A stretch of DNA of 64,000 nt, from NCBI RefSeq assembly GCF_000936425.1, contig NZ_AVFK01000009.1:1-64000 (forward strand), written 5' to 3'. Made by a program: the position numbers and the translations under genes. Numbering within the stretch: position 1 is the stretch's first letter; every line of letters starts with the position of its first letter. The DNA is from Skermanella aerolata KACC 11604. GTDB lineage: Bacteria; Pseudomonadota; Alphaproteobacteria; Azospirillales; Azospirillaceae. Below, piece by piece: positions 9,082 through 18,993 of the stretch. The notes below the pieces were generated by a model that had not been told where the DNA came from, did no database searches, and saw only the letters and a list, made by a program, of their open reading frames with translations.

Positions 9082-11373
9082 TTACGCCTTGGCGGCCGCT
9101 TCCGAAGCCGAGACCTGAGCGTCCACCGTGGCAAGGGCCGACATGTTGACGATGCCGCGCACCGTGACCGACGGCGTCAGGATGTGCGCCGGCTTGTCGA
9201 CGCCCAGCAGCACCGGACCGACCGACAACCCGTCGCCCATCACCTTGGTCATGTTGAAGGCGATGTTGGCCGCATCCAGGTCGGGCATGACCAGCAGGTT
9301 GGCCTGCCCCTTCAGCCGCGAGTTCGGGAAGATCCGTGCCCGGATCTCCTCCGATAGAGCGCTGTCGGCGTGCATCTCGCCTTCGACTTCCAGATCGGGG
9401 CAACGCCGCGTGATCTCGACCAGTGCCTCGCGCATCTTCACGGCCGACGGGCTGTCATGGCTGCCGAAATTGCTGTGCGACAGCAAGGCAACCTTCGGGG
9501 TCAGGCCGAATCGCTTGATCTCCTCGGCCGCCAGGGCGGTCATCTCGGAGATCTCCGCGACGGTCGGGTCCGGCGACACATAGGTGTCGCACATGAAGAA
9601 GGTGCCCTTGTTCATGATCAGCAGGTTGAGCGCCGCCGGGGTCCGGACGCCGGGGCGAAGTCCGACGACGTTCTTGATGTCGGACAGATGCGTCCGGTAC
9701 TTGCCGATCGTGCCGCAGATCATGGCGTCGGCATCGCCCCGGCGCACCATCAGCGCACCGATCACCGTGGTGTTGGTGCGCACCACCGTCCGCGCCACAT
9801 CGGGCGAAATGCCGCTGCGTTCCATCAGGCGGTGGTAGAGCGTCCAGTAGTCGTTGTAGCGGTGGTCGTTCTCGGGATCGACCAGCTCGACGTTGTCGCC
9901 CAGGCGTATACGGAGGCCGAGCTTCTCGATGCGGCGGCTCACGACGTCCCGGCGGCCGATCAGGATCGGCTTGGCGAGCCGGTCGTCGAGCACGACCTGG
10001 ACGGCGCGGAGCACCCGCTCCTCCTCGCCCTCGGCATAGACAACGCGGCGCGGGTCCTGCTTGGCGCGGATGAACACCGGGCGCATGACCAGCCCGGAGC
10101 GGAAGACGAACTCGTTCAGCTTGTCGACATAGGCCGGGAAGTCGGTGATCGGACGGGTAGCGACACCGCTGTCCATCGCCGCCTTGGCGACGGCCGGAGC
10201 GATCTGGAGGATCAGGCGCGGGTCGAACGGCTTGGGGATCAGGTGATCCGGACCGAAGCCCGAGACCTGATCGCCATAGGCCGACGCCACGATGTCGCTC
10301 GCCTCGGCCATCGCCAGGTCGGCGATCGCGCGCACTGCGGCGATCTTCATCGCTTCGTTGATCGTGGTCGCACCGACGTCCAGCGCGCCGCGGAAGATGA
10401 AGGGGAAGCAAAGGACGTTGTTGACCTGATTGGGATAGTCCGACCGTCCGGTCGCCAGGATCGCGTCGGGCCGCACCGCTTTCGCCTCTTCCGGCATGAT
10501 CTCCGGCGTCGGGTTGGCCAGCGCCAGGATCAGCGGGTTGGGAGCCATCTTCTCGACCATGGCGGCCTTCAGGACGCCCGGAGCCGACAGTCCCAGGAAG
10601 ATATCGGCGCCGGCGATGACCTCGCCCAGGTTTCGGGCATCTGTTTCCTGCGCGAAGCGCTCCTTGCGCGGATCCATCAGTTCGTTGCGGCCCTTGTAGA
10701 CCACGCCGACGATGTCGGTGACAGTGATGTTGCCGACCGGCATGCCCATGTCGACCAGCAGGTCCAGGCAAGCCAGCGATGCGGCGCCGGCGCCGGACGC
10801 GACCAGACGCACGTCCTCGATCTTCTTGCCGACGACCCGCAGGCCGTTCAGGATGGCGGCGCCGACGATGATGGCGGTGCCGTGCTGGTCATCGTGGAAG
10901 ACGGGGATCTTCATCCGGGCACGAAGCTTCTCTTCGATGTAGAAGCATTCCGGCGCCTTGATGTCTTCCAGGTTGATGCCGCCGAAGGTCGGCTCCATCG
11001 CGGCGATAATTTCGACGAGTTTGTCCGGGTCGTTCTGGTCCAGTTCGATGTCGAAGACGTCGATGCCGGCGAACTTCTTGAACAGGACGCCTTTGCCTTC
11101 CATTACCGGTTTGGCGGCGAGCGGGCCGATCGATCCCAGTCCCAGAACAGCCGTACCGTTGGTGATGACCGCGACAAGGTTGGCGCGGCTGGTGACGGTG
11201 CTGGCTTCGGCCGGGTCGGCGACGATCGCTTCGCAAGCCGCGGCGACTCCCGGCGAATAGGCAAGTGCCAGATCGCGCTGGGTCGCCAGCGGCTTGGTTG
11301 GCGCTACGGCTATCTTTCCGGGTGTCGGATGGCGATGGTAATCCAGTGCCGCGTCCCGCAGATTTTCAGCCAT
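9082..11373 (-). CDS. maeB: NADP-dependent malic enzyme with phosphotransacetylase-like domain
   Basis: 763 residues. The first ~430 are a malic enzyme ([26 protein letters not shown], the metal-site region around [21 protein letters not shown], and the nucleotide-binding [20 protein letters not shown]). The last ~320 resemble phosphate acetyltransferase and are usually regulatory in this fusion. It decarboxylates malate to pyruvate, making NADPH. The ATG at 11373 has a purine-rich GGGGGA before it. mgtE follows downstream; the Nudix gene lies 149 bases upstream on the same strand. Confidence 0.96.
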   Translation of the reverse strand: MAENLRDAALDYHRHPTPGKIAVAPTKPLATQRDLALAYSPGVAAACEAIVADPAEASTVTSRANLVAVITNGTAVLGLGSIGPLAAKPVMEGKGVLFKKFAGIDVFDIELDQNDPDKLVEIIAAMEPTFGGINLEDIKAPECFYIEEKLRARMKIPVFHDDQHGTAIIVGAAILNGLRVVGKKIEDVRLVASGAGAASLACLDLLVDMGMPVGNITVTDIVGVVYKGRNELMDPRKERFAQETDARNLGEVIAGADIFLGLSAPGVLKAAMVEKMAPNPLILALANPTPEIMPEEAKAVRPDAILATGRSDYPNQVNNVLCFPFIFRGALDVGATTINEAMKIAAVRAIADLAMAEASDIVASAYGDQVSGFGPDHLIPKPFDPRLILQIAPAVAKAAMDSGVATRPITDFPAYVDKLNEFVFRSGLVMRPVFIRAKQDPRRVVYAEGEEERVLRAVQVVLDDRLAKPILIGRRDVVSRRIEKLGLRIRLGDNVELVDPENDHRYNDYWTLYHRLMERSGISPDVARTVVRTNTTVIGALMVRRGDADAMICGTIGKYRTHLSDIKNVVGLRPGVRTPAALNLLIMNKGTFFMCDTYVSPDPTVAEISEMTALAAEEIKRFGLTPKVALLSHSNFGSHDSPSAVKMREALVEITRRCPDLEVEGEMHADSALSEEIRARIFPNSRLKGQANLLVMPDLDAANIAFNMTKVMGDGLSVGPVLLGVDKPAHILTPSVTVRGIVNMSALATVDAQVSASEAAAKA

Positions 11374-11522
11374 AGTTTCCCCCGGCCCCCTTTGAAAATT
11401 TAGTACGGCAATATCCGCACCTGATTTCGGGACGGTCTATATGCGATATCCACCGTTGTCCAGAATAGAGTGCATCGCCGGGCGCGGGTCAGATGGCCCT
11501 GAAATGAATGGATTTATGACAA

Positions 11523-12188
11523 TCATCCGGCGATGCCGGATCGGTCGCCGAGGATCAGTTCGGCAACTTCCATCGGCAGGCCGCCACGCGCCGCCAGCAC
11601 CTGTGCCTTGAGCACGGCGGTAACCGTCATCGCATCCGTTATGGTGCCGTCGAGCACATAGTCGAGCACTTGCCCAAAAGGCGTGCGGACCACCGTCAGG
11701 GCTTCGGTATCTTCCGGCTCCGACTCCGTATGCTCCAGGTCCCAGGCGAGATAGATGACGCCATGTTCGTCGCAGATGCTGTTGGACGTATGTAGGCGCA
11801 GCAGTTCCGACCATCGATGCGCGATGACGCCGGTTTCCTCCCGCAGTTCACGCTTGGCTTCCTCGATCGGTTCGACTTCCAGCCCACCGCCGCCTTCCGG
11901 CATTTCCCAGCTGTAGGCATTCAGCGAATACCGGAACTGTCCGACCAGTTGGACGCAGCCGTCCGCGTCGATCGGCAGGACGCCGATGGCTTTGCTCTTC
12001 ATATGGACGACGCCGTAGATGCCCGGCTTGCCGGCGGGATTGATGACGTCGTGTTCGGTTACCCTGATCCACTTGTTCTCGTACCGGATCTCTCCGGTCA
12101 GGGTCTTCCAGGGGCTTTCCTGGGATACGGCGGGCAGTGTCGAGGATATGGGATGCGGCGCCCGCGAGTTGGGCCGGGAAGTCGGCAT
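11523..12188 (-). CDS. Nudix hydrolase, ADP-ribose pyrophosphatase type
   Basis: 221 residues. The Nudix motif lies in EMPEGGGGLEVEPIEEAKRE followed by LREETGV. The metal-binding REL-EE-G core is intact, while the upstream glutamate of the consensus G-x5-E is replaced by Val, flanked by Glu on both sides. The preceding GQFRYSLNAYSWEMPEGG and early EIRYENKWIRVTEHDV resemble NUDT5/ADP-ribose pyrophosphatases that clear ADP-ribose or nucleotide sugars. The ATG at 12188 has GGAG nine bases before it. It lies just downstream of the PAS-GGDEF-EAL gene but is separated by a terminator-like hairpin. Confidence 0.88.
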   Translation of the reverse strand: MPTSRPNSRAPHPISSTLPAVSQESPWKTLTGEIRYENKWIRVTEHDVINPAGKPGIYGVVHMKSKAIGVLPIDADGCVQLVGQFRYSLNAYSWEMPEGGGGLEVEPIEEAKRELREETGVIAHRWSELLRLHTSNSICDEHGVIYLAWDLEHTESEPEDTEALTVVRTPFGQVLDYVLDGTITDAMTVTAVLKAQVLAARGGLPMEVAELILGDRSGIAG

Positions 12189-12229
12189 AATCGCTCCAGA
12201 GGGATGCTTGATCGGAACAACTTGAACAA

Positions 12230-12275
12230 CCGGGCCGGAATACCGGAGCAGGCTCGGCTGGAAAATCCGGCCCGG
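12230..12275 (-). terminator. Hairpin terminator after the GGDEF-EAL gene
   Basis: CCGGGCCGGA at 12230-12239 pairs perfectly with TCCGGCCCGG at 12266-12275 (10 bp). On the minus strand it starts at the first base after the stop codon and is followed by the T-rich stretch TTGTTCAAGTTGTT. It likely ends transcription before the Nudix gene. Confidence 0.6.
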
Positions 12276-14903
12276 TCAGGCGATCGGCGAAGCCAGGGCC
12301 GCCACGATCTTCCCCCACCGCGCCAGGTTGGTGGTGAATTCGGACAGCGGCACAGGTCTGCCGAGCAGGTATCCCTGGATCATGCTGCATTTGCGTTCCC
12401 GCAGGAAGGCCAATTGCGCCACCGTCTCGACTCCCTCGGCGACCACGGAATGGCCAAGCTGGGCCGCGAGATTGATGATCGCGGATACCACCGTCGCGCT
12501 GTTGCCATCGTGCCCGCAGTGCTGGATGAAGCTGCGGTCGATCTTCAAGGTGTCGATGGGCAGTTTCGTCAGATAGCTCAGGCTGGAATAGCCGGTGCCG
12601 AAATCGTCGATCGACAGCGCCACGCCAAGGCGCTTGATCTGGTTGAACGCCTCGATGCTTTGCGTCGCCTCGGTCATGATGATGGTTTCGGTCAGCTCCA
12701 GTTCCAGCCATTCCGGCGCCAGTCCTGTTTCGGCAAGGATGCCGGCGATCCGGGCGACCAGGTCGGGATCGCGGAACTGCTGCATTGACAGGTTGACCGA
12801 CAGGTGGAGCCGCTGCCCGGCGGCATGCAGACCCATGGCATCCCGGCATGCCGTCCGCAGGACCCATTCGCCGATCGGCACGATCATGCCGATCTCCTCC
12901 GCCAGCGGGATGAACTCGTCCGGCGGGACCATCCCGCGGATCGGGTGGCGCCAGCGCAGCAGCGCTTCCATGCCGTATATGTCGCCAGCGGTGATATCGG
13001 CCTTCGGCTGGTAATAGACCTCCAGTTCGGCATGATCGATCGAGCGGCGCAGATCGCTCTCCAACTCCAGCCGGCGCATCATCTTGTGCGTCATGTCGGC
13101 GGTGAAGAAGCTGATGGTGTTCCGGCTCCGCCGCTTCGATTCGTACATCGCTATGTCGGCGTGCTTGAGCAGCGTTTCGGCGTCGCCGCCGTCCTCGGGA
13201 AACTGGCTGATGCCGATGCTGCCCGTGACCACTTCGACCTCGGGCTCGCTGAAATGCTGCCGGAGGCTTTTCAGTATACGATGGCAGACGTGAGAAACGC
13301 TCTCCGGCAGGCTGGTGTCTCCGATCACGATTATGAATTCGTCGCCACCCAGCCGGGCCACCGTGTCGGAATCTCGCACGCAGGACTTCAGCCGCCGCGC
13401 CACCTCGATCAGCAGCTTGTCGCCCATGTCGTGGCCGAAACAGTCGTTGATCGTCTTGAAGTGGTCGAGATCGATGAACAGCAGGGCAATGCCGTGGCCG
13501 TTCCGCCGGGCGACGGCGATGGCCTGCTCGATGCGCTTGGACAGCAGCAGGCGGTTGGGCAATCCGGTCAATGCGTCGTGATAGGCCTGATGCTTGATCT
13601 GCTCGTCCTTGCGGTGAAGATCGGTGATGTCGTTGAAGATCGCCACATAGCGGCTGGGCCGCCCCTGGGCATCGAGAACCTGGGTGATCGTCGCCCATTC
13701 AAGGAATATCTCGCCGTTCTTGCGCCGGTTCCAGATCTGGCCCTGCCAGCTTCCCTCCTTCTTGAGGCTTTCCCATAGGATTCCCGGAAAATCGTCGCCT
13801 TGCAGGCCGGACCGCAGCAGGCGCGGCGACTGGCCGACGGCTTCCTGCTCGTCGTAGCCGGTGATCCGGGTGAAGGCGGGATTGACCGAGACGATGATGC
13901 CCCGTGCGTCGGTGACGAAGATACCCTCGACCGTGTGCCGGAAGACGCTGGCGGCCATTTCGAGTTCCGCCTGGTTTCGCTCCCGTTCGGTGACGTCTTC
14001 CGACAGGCAGGCGATCTCTCCGGTCGGCAGCCGGATGAAATGCGTGTTCCGGCAATCGAGCGCCTTGCCGCCCTCGTCATGCTGGATGCTGAACCGCGAT
14101 TCCGGCCTGCCGGTCCGCCAGACGCGCCGGACCGCATCCAGCGTCGCGAGCGCGGTCTCCGTGGAGACGGGACCGGCCGTGGCGAGCGGCGCCGCCGATG
14201 CCGCATCCCGCAACGGCTTGCCGACCATCTGGTCCCGATCCGTGAGGCACGCTGCCTCCGCCGCGGGATTCATGTCGGCGACGACGAATTCGGTGCCCTC
14301 GTCTTGCGGCTGGAGGATGACGACGCTGTCGCTCATCGTTTCGAACAGGTCGCGGAAACGTCGCTCGCTTGCAAGGAATGCCATTTCCGCGAGCTTCCGG
14401 TCGGTGACGTCCTGAAGCGTTTCGACCGCGCCGACGATAGTGCCGTTCTTGTCGAACAGGGGGGCCGCGGTGAAGAACAGCCAGTGTGGACCGCCCTGAA
14501 AAACCGGAAAGAGGTCCTCGGCTTCGTATGCGCCGCTGATCAGGGCCGACTTGCGGTATTTTCCGCCGTAGTATCGCTCATAGGCCTCTTCCCCGGCCTG
14601 ATCGACAATCAAGTCGGCCAGGCAGGGCCGGTCCTTGCCGTAGAAGATTTCACGTTGCCTGCGTGTCCCTATTATGGTTGCCGCCGGAACGGAAAATATC
14701 GCCTCGCATGCCCGGTTCCAGTGGGTAACGACATGGTTCTCGTCGATGACGAAGGTGGGTACGGGGCTGCCCTCGATGATTTGTGACAAACAGTCGCGCT
14801 CGCTGCCGTGCTCCACCTTGATCCGACGGCGTTCGGTCAACGCATCGCACTCCCGGTGGTCACGTCTGTTGGCCGGAGCCGCGCTGCGACCGTTATCGGT
14901 CAT
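12276..14903 (-). CDS. PAS-PAS-GGDEF-EAL cyclic-di-GMP signalling protein
   Basis: 875 residues, no membrane segment seen. Two or three PAS-type sensor domains come first (IIEGSPVPTFVIDENHVVTHW near 50; the SERRFRDLFETMSDSVVI segment; the canonical PAS around ASVFRHTVEGIFVTDARGII). They are followed by GGDEF with an intact ARLGGDEFIIVIG, then EAL with MEALLRWRHP, DDFGTGYSSLSYL and VAEGVET. Both catalytic motifs look functional, so it could make or break c-di-GMP. The ATG at 14903 (MTDNGRSAA) has a GGGGGAG motif; the in-frame upstream extension is not family-like. It is divergent from the polysaccharide export cluster, which c-di-GMP commonly regulates; the link is inferred. Confidence 0.93.
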   Translation of the reverse strand: MTDNGRSAAPANRRDHRECDALTERRRIKVEHGSERDCLSQIIEGSPVPTFVIDENHVVTHWNRACEAIFSVPAATIIGTRRQREIFYGKDRPCLADLIVDQAGEEAYERYYGGKYRKSALISGAYEAEDLFPVFQGGPHWLFFTAAPLFDKNGTIVGAVETLQDVTDRKLAEMAFLASERRFRDLFETMSDSVVILQPQDEGTEFVVADMNPAAEAACLTDRDQMVGKPLRDAASAAPLATAGPVSTETALATLDAVRRVWRTGRPESRFSIQHDEGGKALDCRNTHFIRLPTGEIACLSEDVTERERNQAELEMAASVFRHTVEGIFVTDARGIIVSVNPAFTRITGYDEQEAVGQSPRLLRSGLQGDDFPGILWESLKKEGSWQGQIWNRRKNGEIFLEWATITQVLDAQGRPSRYVAIFNDITDLHRKDEQIKHQAYHDALTGLPNRLLLSKRIEQAIAVARRNGHGIALLFIDLDHFKTINDCFGHDMGDKLLIEVARRLKSCVRDSDTVARLGGDEFIIVIGDTSLPESVSHVCHRILKSLRQHFSEPEVEVVTGSIGISQFPEDGGDAETLLKHADIAMYESKRRSRNTISFFTADMTHKMMRRLELESDLRRSIDHAELEVYYQPKADITAGDIYGMEALLRWRHPIRGMVPPDEFIPLAEEIGMIVPIGEWVLRTACRDAMGLHAAGQRLHLSVNLSMQQFRDPDLVARIAGILAETGLAPEWLELELTETIIMTEATQSIEAFNQIKRLGVALSIDDFGTGYSSLSYLTKLPIDTLKIDRSFIQHCGHDGNSATVVSAIINLAAQLGHSVVAEGVETVAQLAFLRERKCSMIQGYLLGRPVPLSEFTTNLARWGKIVAALASPIA

Positions 14904-15294
14904 TATTGTAGCTCCCCCCTTCGGATGCGAAGGGAAACAGATCTTCCCCGGCGCAAGCCATGTCTGACGTACCCAATTTACGTGCACGGACGACTTATGC
15001 ATTTTAAACGATTTTGAACTTTGATCGGGATGATCCATATCAAAACCGGATATCGATTCTCGATGGATTTTTGCCTTTGGTTTCAACCGTCGAGCATACT
15101 CTTATATTAGGAGCGAAAGCTTCCTGATTTGCTCGCAATAGGCATTGTCTCATGCTATATCCCCCGCCGCCTGAGAACCGTTCCGCATGGATGCGCGTTC
15201 TTCAGGGTGCACTGGCCCGATGGTGTTTGATTCCGATTCTCTAAATTTGCCGTGACGCCAATCCAAAGAAGCTGCCGGCAAGAGGAAGATTTTG
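14904..15294. other. Divergent intergenic region before the polysaccharide cluster
   Basis: About 390 bases between the PAS-GGDEF-EAL gene and the ABC permease, clearly more AT-rich than the flanks, especially 14985-15150. It should hold promoters for both directions. A weak sigma70-like pair toward the permease (TTGCTC near 15129, TGCTAT near 15153) can be seen but is not convincing. No gene is supported here. Confidence 0.45.
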
Positions 15295-16092
15295 ATGTGG
15301 TCAATGCTCAGAAGTACCTGGGCTTTTCGGTACTTCATCGTTTCGTCGATCAAAACTGAGTTTATGAGCCGTTTCATCAGAAGCCGGATCGGCGGTATCT
15401 GGATGATCATCAATCCGTTGGTCCAAGTTTGTATCTATGCCCTGATATTATCATCCCTGCTATCGGCCCGACTTCCGGAACTGGCCGATCAGACCTACGG
15501 ATATGCGATCTACCTGACGGCGGGCATCCTGTGCTGGTCCCTTTTCTCCGATGTCGTCACACGCTGCCTGACGATCTTCATCGAGAACGGCAACATCCTG
15601 AAGAAGATGGTTTTTCCCAAGATCTGCCTGCCGCTGATCACGACCGGGACCGCTCTCGTCAACAATGGGTTGCTGCTGCTGGCGATCATCGCGGTCTTCG
15701 CCGTGCTGGGTCACGGCGTGTCCCCGTCGATCCTGCTGCTGCCCGTCCTCACGGCACTTACCCTGGCGCTGGCGCTCGGTTTCGGGATCGTGCTCGGCAT
15801 CCTCAACGTGTTCATCCGGGACATCGGACAAGTCATTCCCCTGGTGCTTCAGATCGGCTTCTGGTTCACCCCGGTGGTCTATGTCCCCAGCGTCCTCCCC
15901 GACGGACTGCGGGCGATGCTGTTCCTCAACCCGCTCTATCCGCTGGTCTCGGCCTATCACGAGGTGCTGGTATTCGGCAGGACGCCGGATCTCTCGGCGC
16001 TGACCGGCACAGCCCTGCTGGCTTTCGGGTTGATGGCTGCCGGCATGTTCATGTTCCGGCGTGCCGGCGCCGAGATGGTCGACGTGCTATGA
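15295..16092 (+). CDS. wzm: ABC-2 type polysaccharide export permease
   Basis: 265 residues with six predicted membrane helices and the ABC-2 family shape. Landmarks include FIRSRIGGIWMIINPLVQV near the N-terminus, GILNVFIRDIGQVIPLVLQIGFW and FLNPLYPLVSAYHEVLVFG. It would form the channel that moves lipid-linked O-polysaccharide across the inner membrane. The ATG at 15295 follows AGAGGAAG; a TTG lies one codon upstream. Its stop overlaps the ATPase start (ATGA), so the pair is translationally coupled. It opens the polysaccharide operon. Confidence 0.92.
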   Translation: MWSMLRSTWAFRYFIVSSIKTEFMSRFIRSRIGGIWMIINPLVQVCIYALILSSLLSARLPELADQTYGYAIYLTAGILCWSLFSDVVTRCLTIFIENGNILKKMVFPKICLPLITTGTALVNNGLLLLAIIAVFAVLGHGVSPSILLLPVLTALTLALALGFGIVLGILNVFIRDIGQVIPLVLQIGFWFTPVVYVPSVLPDGLRAMLFLNPLYPLVSAYHEVLVFGRTPDLSALTGTALLAFGLMAAGMFMFRRAGAEMVDVL

Positions 16093-17312
16093 CCGCGACC
16101 GTTCTGCATGTCGACGGATTGGGCAAGGCGTTCCGCACCTATCGGAGCGAATGGTCCCGGGTGCTCTCCTGGTTCGGCGGAAAGCCCGATATCCTCAAGG
16201 AACAGTGGGTGCTGCGAAACATCGGCTTTCGCGTGGCTCCGGGAGAAGCGATCGGTCTGGTCGGTCAGAACGGCGCCGGCAAGAGCACGCTGCTGAAGCT
16301 GATCACCGGAACCCTTCGCCCGACCGCGGGCCGAGTGGATGTCCACGGCCGGATCGCCGCGATCCTGGAACTCGGCATGGGCATGAACCCGGAGTTCACC
16401 GGCCGCCAGAACGTCTACAACGTCGCCGGCCTGATGGGTTTCACCCGCGATCGGATCGACACGCTGATGCCCGAAATCAAGGACTTCGCCGAGATCGGCG
16501 ACTACTTCGACCAGCCCTTGCGGATCTATTCGAGCGGCATGCAGATGCGGGTCGCGTTCAGCGTCGCGACGGCGGTAAAGCCCGACATCCTGATCGTGGA
16601 CGAGGCGCTGTCGGTCGGCGACGCCTATTTCCAGCACAAGAGCTTCGACCGCATCCGCGAATTCCGCGAGCACGGCACGACGCTGCTGATCGTTTCGCAC
16701 GACCGATCCGCCATCCAGACGCTGTGCGACAGGGCGATCCTGCTGGAGCGTGGCGCACAGATCAAGGACGGCACCCCGGAAGAGGTCATGGACCTCTACA
16801 ACGCCCTGCTGGCGGAGCGGCAGGAGCAGACGGTCGAGGTAAGGCGGCACGATACCGGCAGGACGCAGACCGTTTCCGGCACTTTGGAAGCTGTGGTCCA
16901 GGATATCGGGCTGTTCAACGGCCGCGACGAACCCGTGGAGTTCGTGAATGTCGGCGATCCCGTGACATTGCGCATCCGGGTTCGGATCGATCGGTCCCTG
17001 CCGCGTCTGGTCCTCGGCTACATGATAAAGGACCGGCTGGGACAGACGATGTTCGGGACCAACACCTTCCACACCGAACAGATACTGGAAGACTTGGAAG
17101 CCGGCAGTGTCGTCACCTACACCGCTGCGTTCCACGCAAACCTTGGGCCGGGCAGCTATTCGATCGCGACCGCTCTGGTCAGTTCCGACACGCACCTGAT
17201 CAACAACTATGAATGGCGAGACTTGGCGCTGATGTTCACCGTCAGCAACCATGACAAGCCTTACTTCATTGGAACCGCCTGGGTCCCGCCCTCCATCAGG
17301 ATCGAGCGCTGA
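16089..17312 (+). CDS. wzt: ABC polysaccharide export ATPase with C-terminal sugar-recognition domain
   Basis: 407 residues. The nucleotide-binding half has Walker A GQNGAGKST, the Wzt-type signature YSSGMQMR, Walker B ILIVDEALSVGDA and the switch His in VSHDRS. Residues from about 260 onward form an extra beta-rich domain (VVQDIGLFNGRDEPVEFVNV, YMIKDRLGQTMFGTNTF) like the Wzt C-terminal domain. In E. coli O8/O9a that domain binds the capped non-reducing end of the glycan before export. Presence of this tail implies a terminal cap on the polymer, and the next gene encodes a methyltransferase that could supply it. Its stop overlaps that gene's ATG by one base. Confidence 0.93.
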   Translation: MTATVLHVDGLGKAFRTYRSEWSRVLSWFGGKPDILKEQWVLRNIGFRVAPGEAIGLVGQNGAGKSTLLKLITGTLRPTAGRVDVHGRIAAILELGMGMNPEFTGRQNVYNVAGLMGFTRDRIDTLMPEIKDFAEIGDYFDQPLRIYSSGMQMRVAFSVATAVKPDILIVDEALSVGDAYFQHKSFDRIREFREHGTTLLIVSHDRSAIQTLCDRAILLERGAQIKDGTPEEVMDLYNALLAERQEQTVEVRRHDTGRTQTVSGTLEAVVQDIGLFNGRDEPVEFVNVGDPVTLRIRVRIDRSLPRLVLGYMIKDRLGQTMFGTNTFHTEQILEDLEAGSVVTYTAAFHANLGPGSYSIATALVSSDTHLINNYEWRDLALMFTVSNHDKPYFIGTAWVPPSIRIER

Positions 17313-18979
17313 TGCCGTTCATCTCCTTTGCCCAAAATCTGGAAGATGTCGTTCTCCATCGAGCCCTATGCGATGTTACGCAAGGATTCTACGTGGATGT
17401 CGGCGCAAATAGTCCGGATGAGCAATCCGTCACGAGGGCGTTCTATGAACGGGGGTGGCGGGGCATCAACATCGAACCGGCGCAGGGCTTCCACGATGAA
17501 CTCGTGGCGGCGCGGCCCCATGACATAAATCTGGCCGTCGCCGCCGGTGACAGCATAGGTACCGTCACCTTCTACGACATCCCCGGCAGCGAGCTATCGA
17601 CCGGCGACCCGGACCTGGCCCGGCGCCATCAATATTCAGGATTGAATGCGGTCCAGCGCCAGGTGCCGCTGGATACGCTAGACAACATCTTCGAAACTCA
17701 CGGGGTGACGGTCGTCCATTTCCTGAAGATCGATGTCGAGGGCATGGAAACGGCGGTGCTTCGCGGCCTGTCGTTGCGTACGATACGGCCGTGGATCATC
17801 CTGGTCGAAGCGACGGTCGCCCGGACTCAGATCCCCAACCATCAGGACTGGGATCCGCTCCTTACCGGCCGGGGCTATCGTTTCGCCCATTTCGACGGGT
17901 TGAACCGCTTCTACGTCGCCGAAGAGAAAACAGAGCTGATCCCCCGCCTCGAGATCCAGCCGAATATCTTCGACGATTGGTTCCGTGCCCACGATTGGGT
18001 CGCCCGCCAGCAGGCAGCCGCCTTGAGCAGGCAGATCGCGAACGATCACGCGTGGCTGGATACCGAGCGGGAGGTGCGGCGCGCCGAAGCCGAAGCCCGT
18101 ACGCACGAAGCCGAAGCACGCAGACAGGAACTCGAAACCCGCAGGCACGAAGCCGGGGTTCGGACCCGTGAAACGGATATTCGGACAGAAGAGGCCGAAG
18201 CACGCATAGAGGAAGCCGAACTCAGGGCGCGCGAGATCGAAGCCCGGGCCGATGAAGCCGCCATCCGCCGATTGGAAGCCGCTACGCGCCATCAGGAGCT
18301 CGGAATCCGCCAGGAAGAAGCCGACCTGCGCGAGCGAGAGGCCGAACTCCGACGTGAAGAGTTGCAGGTGCACGACCACGAGATCGCGCAAAGGCAGGCC
18401 GAGCTGGCGGCATGGCGGGCAGACGTCGATGCCCGTCTGGCGGAGTGGCAGCGCGTCGGACATGAGAACGCGGCGCTGCACCAGCACATCGCCGAACAGC
18501 AAGCCATGATCGCCTCGCTGAACGGGTACATCGAGGCTGTCCGGGTCAGCGTCTCGTGGCGGCTGACCTCTCCGGTCCGGGCACTGAAGCGGGCGATCGT
18601 GGCGGCCAGATCGGTGACTATCATGACACTGGCCCGCAAGGCCCGCCCGCCCGCCGTGCGGGCCGCGCGGAAGGCAGCCCGCTGGGCAGCCGACCGGCCG
18701 CTCATCAAGAAGGCAGCGTTGCCGATCCTACTCCGTCATCCATGGCTGGAGCGTAAGGCGCGTGCACTGCTCGCCCGCCCGGTGTTTGCGCCGGAAGCGG
18801 CGGCCCCTCAAGTGCAGGCCGTCGGGGCCGTGGAAGCCTTGCCGGCCCCGGCTGTCGCGCATGGCGGCATCCCGGGCGCGGGCTTCCTGGATGCCCAACC
18901 CCTTATCAGCCGGCAAATGTCGGCCACAGAACGCAATTTCGAGGCGACGCTCAGGCGCGCACTCGCGCGGACACGCTGA
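17312..18979 (+). CDS. FkbM-type methyltransferase fused to a heptad-repeat coiled coil
   Basis: 555 residues. Residues 1-210 are an FkbM-family SAM-dependent methyltransferase (FYVDVGANSPDEQSVTRAFY at 26-45, INIEP at 52-56, FLKIDVEGMETAVLRG at 137-152). Residues about 240-405 are a long charged helix. From 256 to 353 fourteen consecutive heptads read RxxExxx with Arg at position 1 and Glu at position 4 in every unit; about four looser units follow. A basic segment with SVSWRLTSPVRALKR, common in polysaccharide enzymes, and a Pro/Ala-rich tail finish it. Placed between Wzt and a large glycosyltransferase, it resembles in layout WbdD, the O9a capping enzyme whose coiled coil measures chain length. 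A capping-and-ruler role is inferred. Confidence 0.85.
   Translation: MPFISFAQNLEDVVLHRALCDVTQGFYVDVGANSPDEQSVTRAFYERGWRGINIEPAQGFHDELVAARPHDINLAVAAGDSIGTVTFYDIPGSELSTGDPDLARRHQYSGLNAVQRQVPLDTLDNIFETHGVTVVHFLKIDVEGMETAVLRGLSLRTIRPWIILVEATVARTQIPNHQDWDPLLTGRGYRFAHFDGLNRFYVAEEKTELIPRLEIQPNIFDDWFRAHDWVARQQAAALSRQIANDHAWLDTEREVRRAEAEARTHEAEARRQELETRRHEAGVRTRETDIRTEEAEARIEEAELRAREIEARADEAAIRRLEAATRHQELGIRQEEADLREREAELRREELQVHDHEIAQRQAELAAWRADVDARLAEWQRVGHENAALHQHIAEQQAMIASLNGYIEAVRVSVSWRLTSPVRALKRAIVAARSVTIMTLARKARPPAVRAARKAARWAADRPLIKKAALPILLRHPWLERKARALLARPVFAPEAAAPQVQAVGAVEALPAPAVAHGGIPGAGFLDAQPLISRQMSATERNFEATLRRALARTR
18077..18454 (+). repeat. 21-base-period coding repeat (heptad array)
   Basis: About 18 tandem units of seven codons inside the methyltransferase gene, encoding RxxExxx heptads. 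The protein period is exact over residues 256-353. The DNA copies have diverged (GAAGCC/GAAGCA-rich), so the array is old or under protein-level selection rather than a recent expansion. Repeat number could change by recombination and so change helix length. Confidence 0.8.
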
Positions 18980-18993
18980 GCAGGAGATTTTCC

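Noticed and set aside
9370-11403. Plus-strand open frame of 677 codons opposite maeB
   Set aside because: Antisense shadow with low-complexity Arg/Gly/Asp/His-rich protein; maeB motifs are clear on the other strand.
18077-18454. Tandem repeats that might suggest a CRISPR array
   Set aside because: The period is 21 bases, in frame inside a coding region, with diverged units and no spacers.
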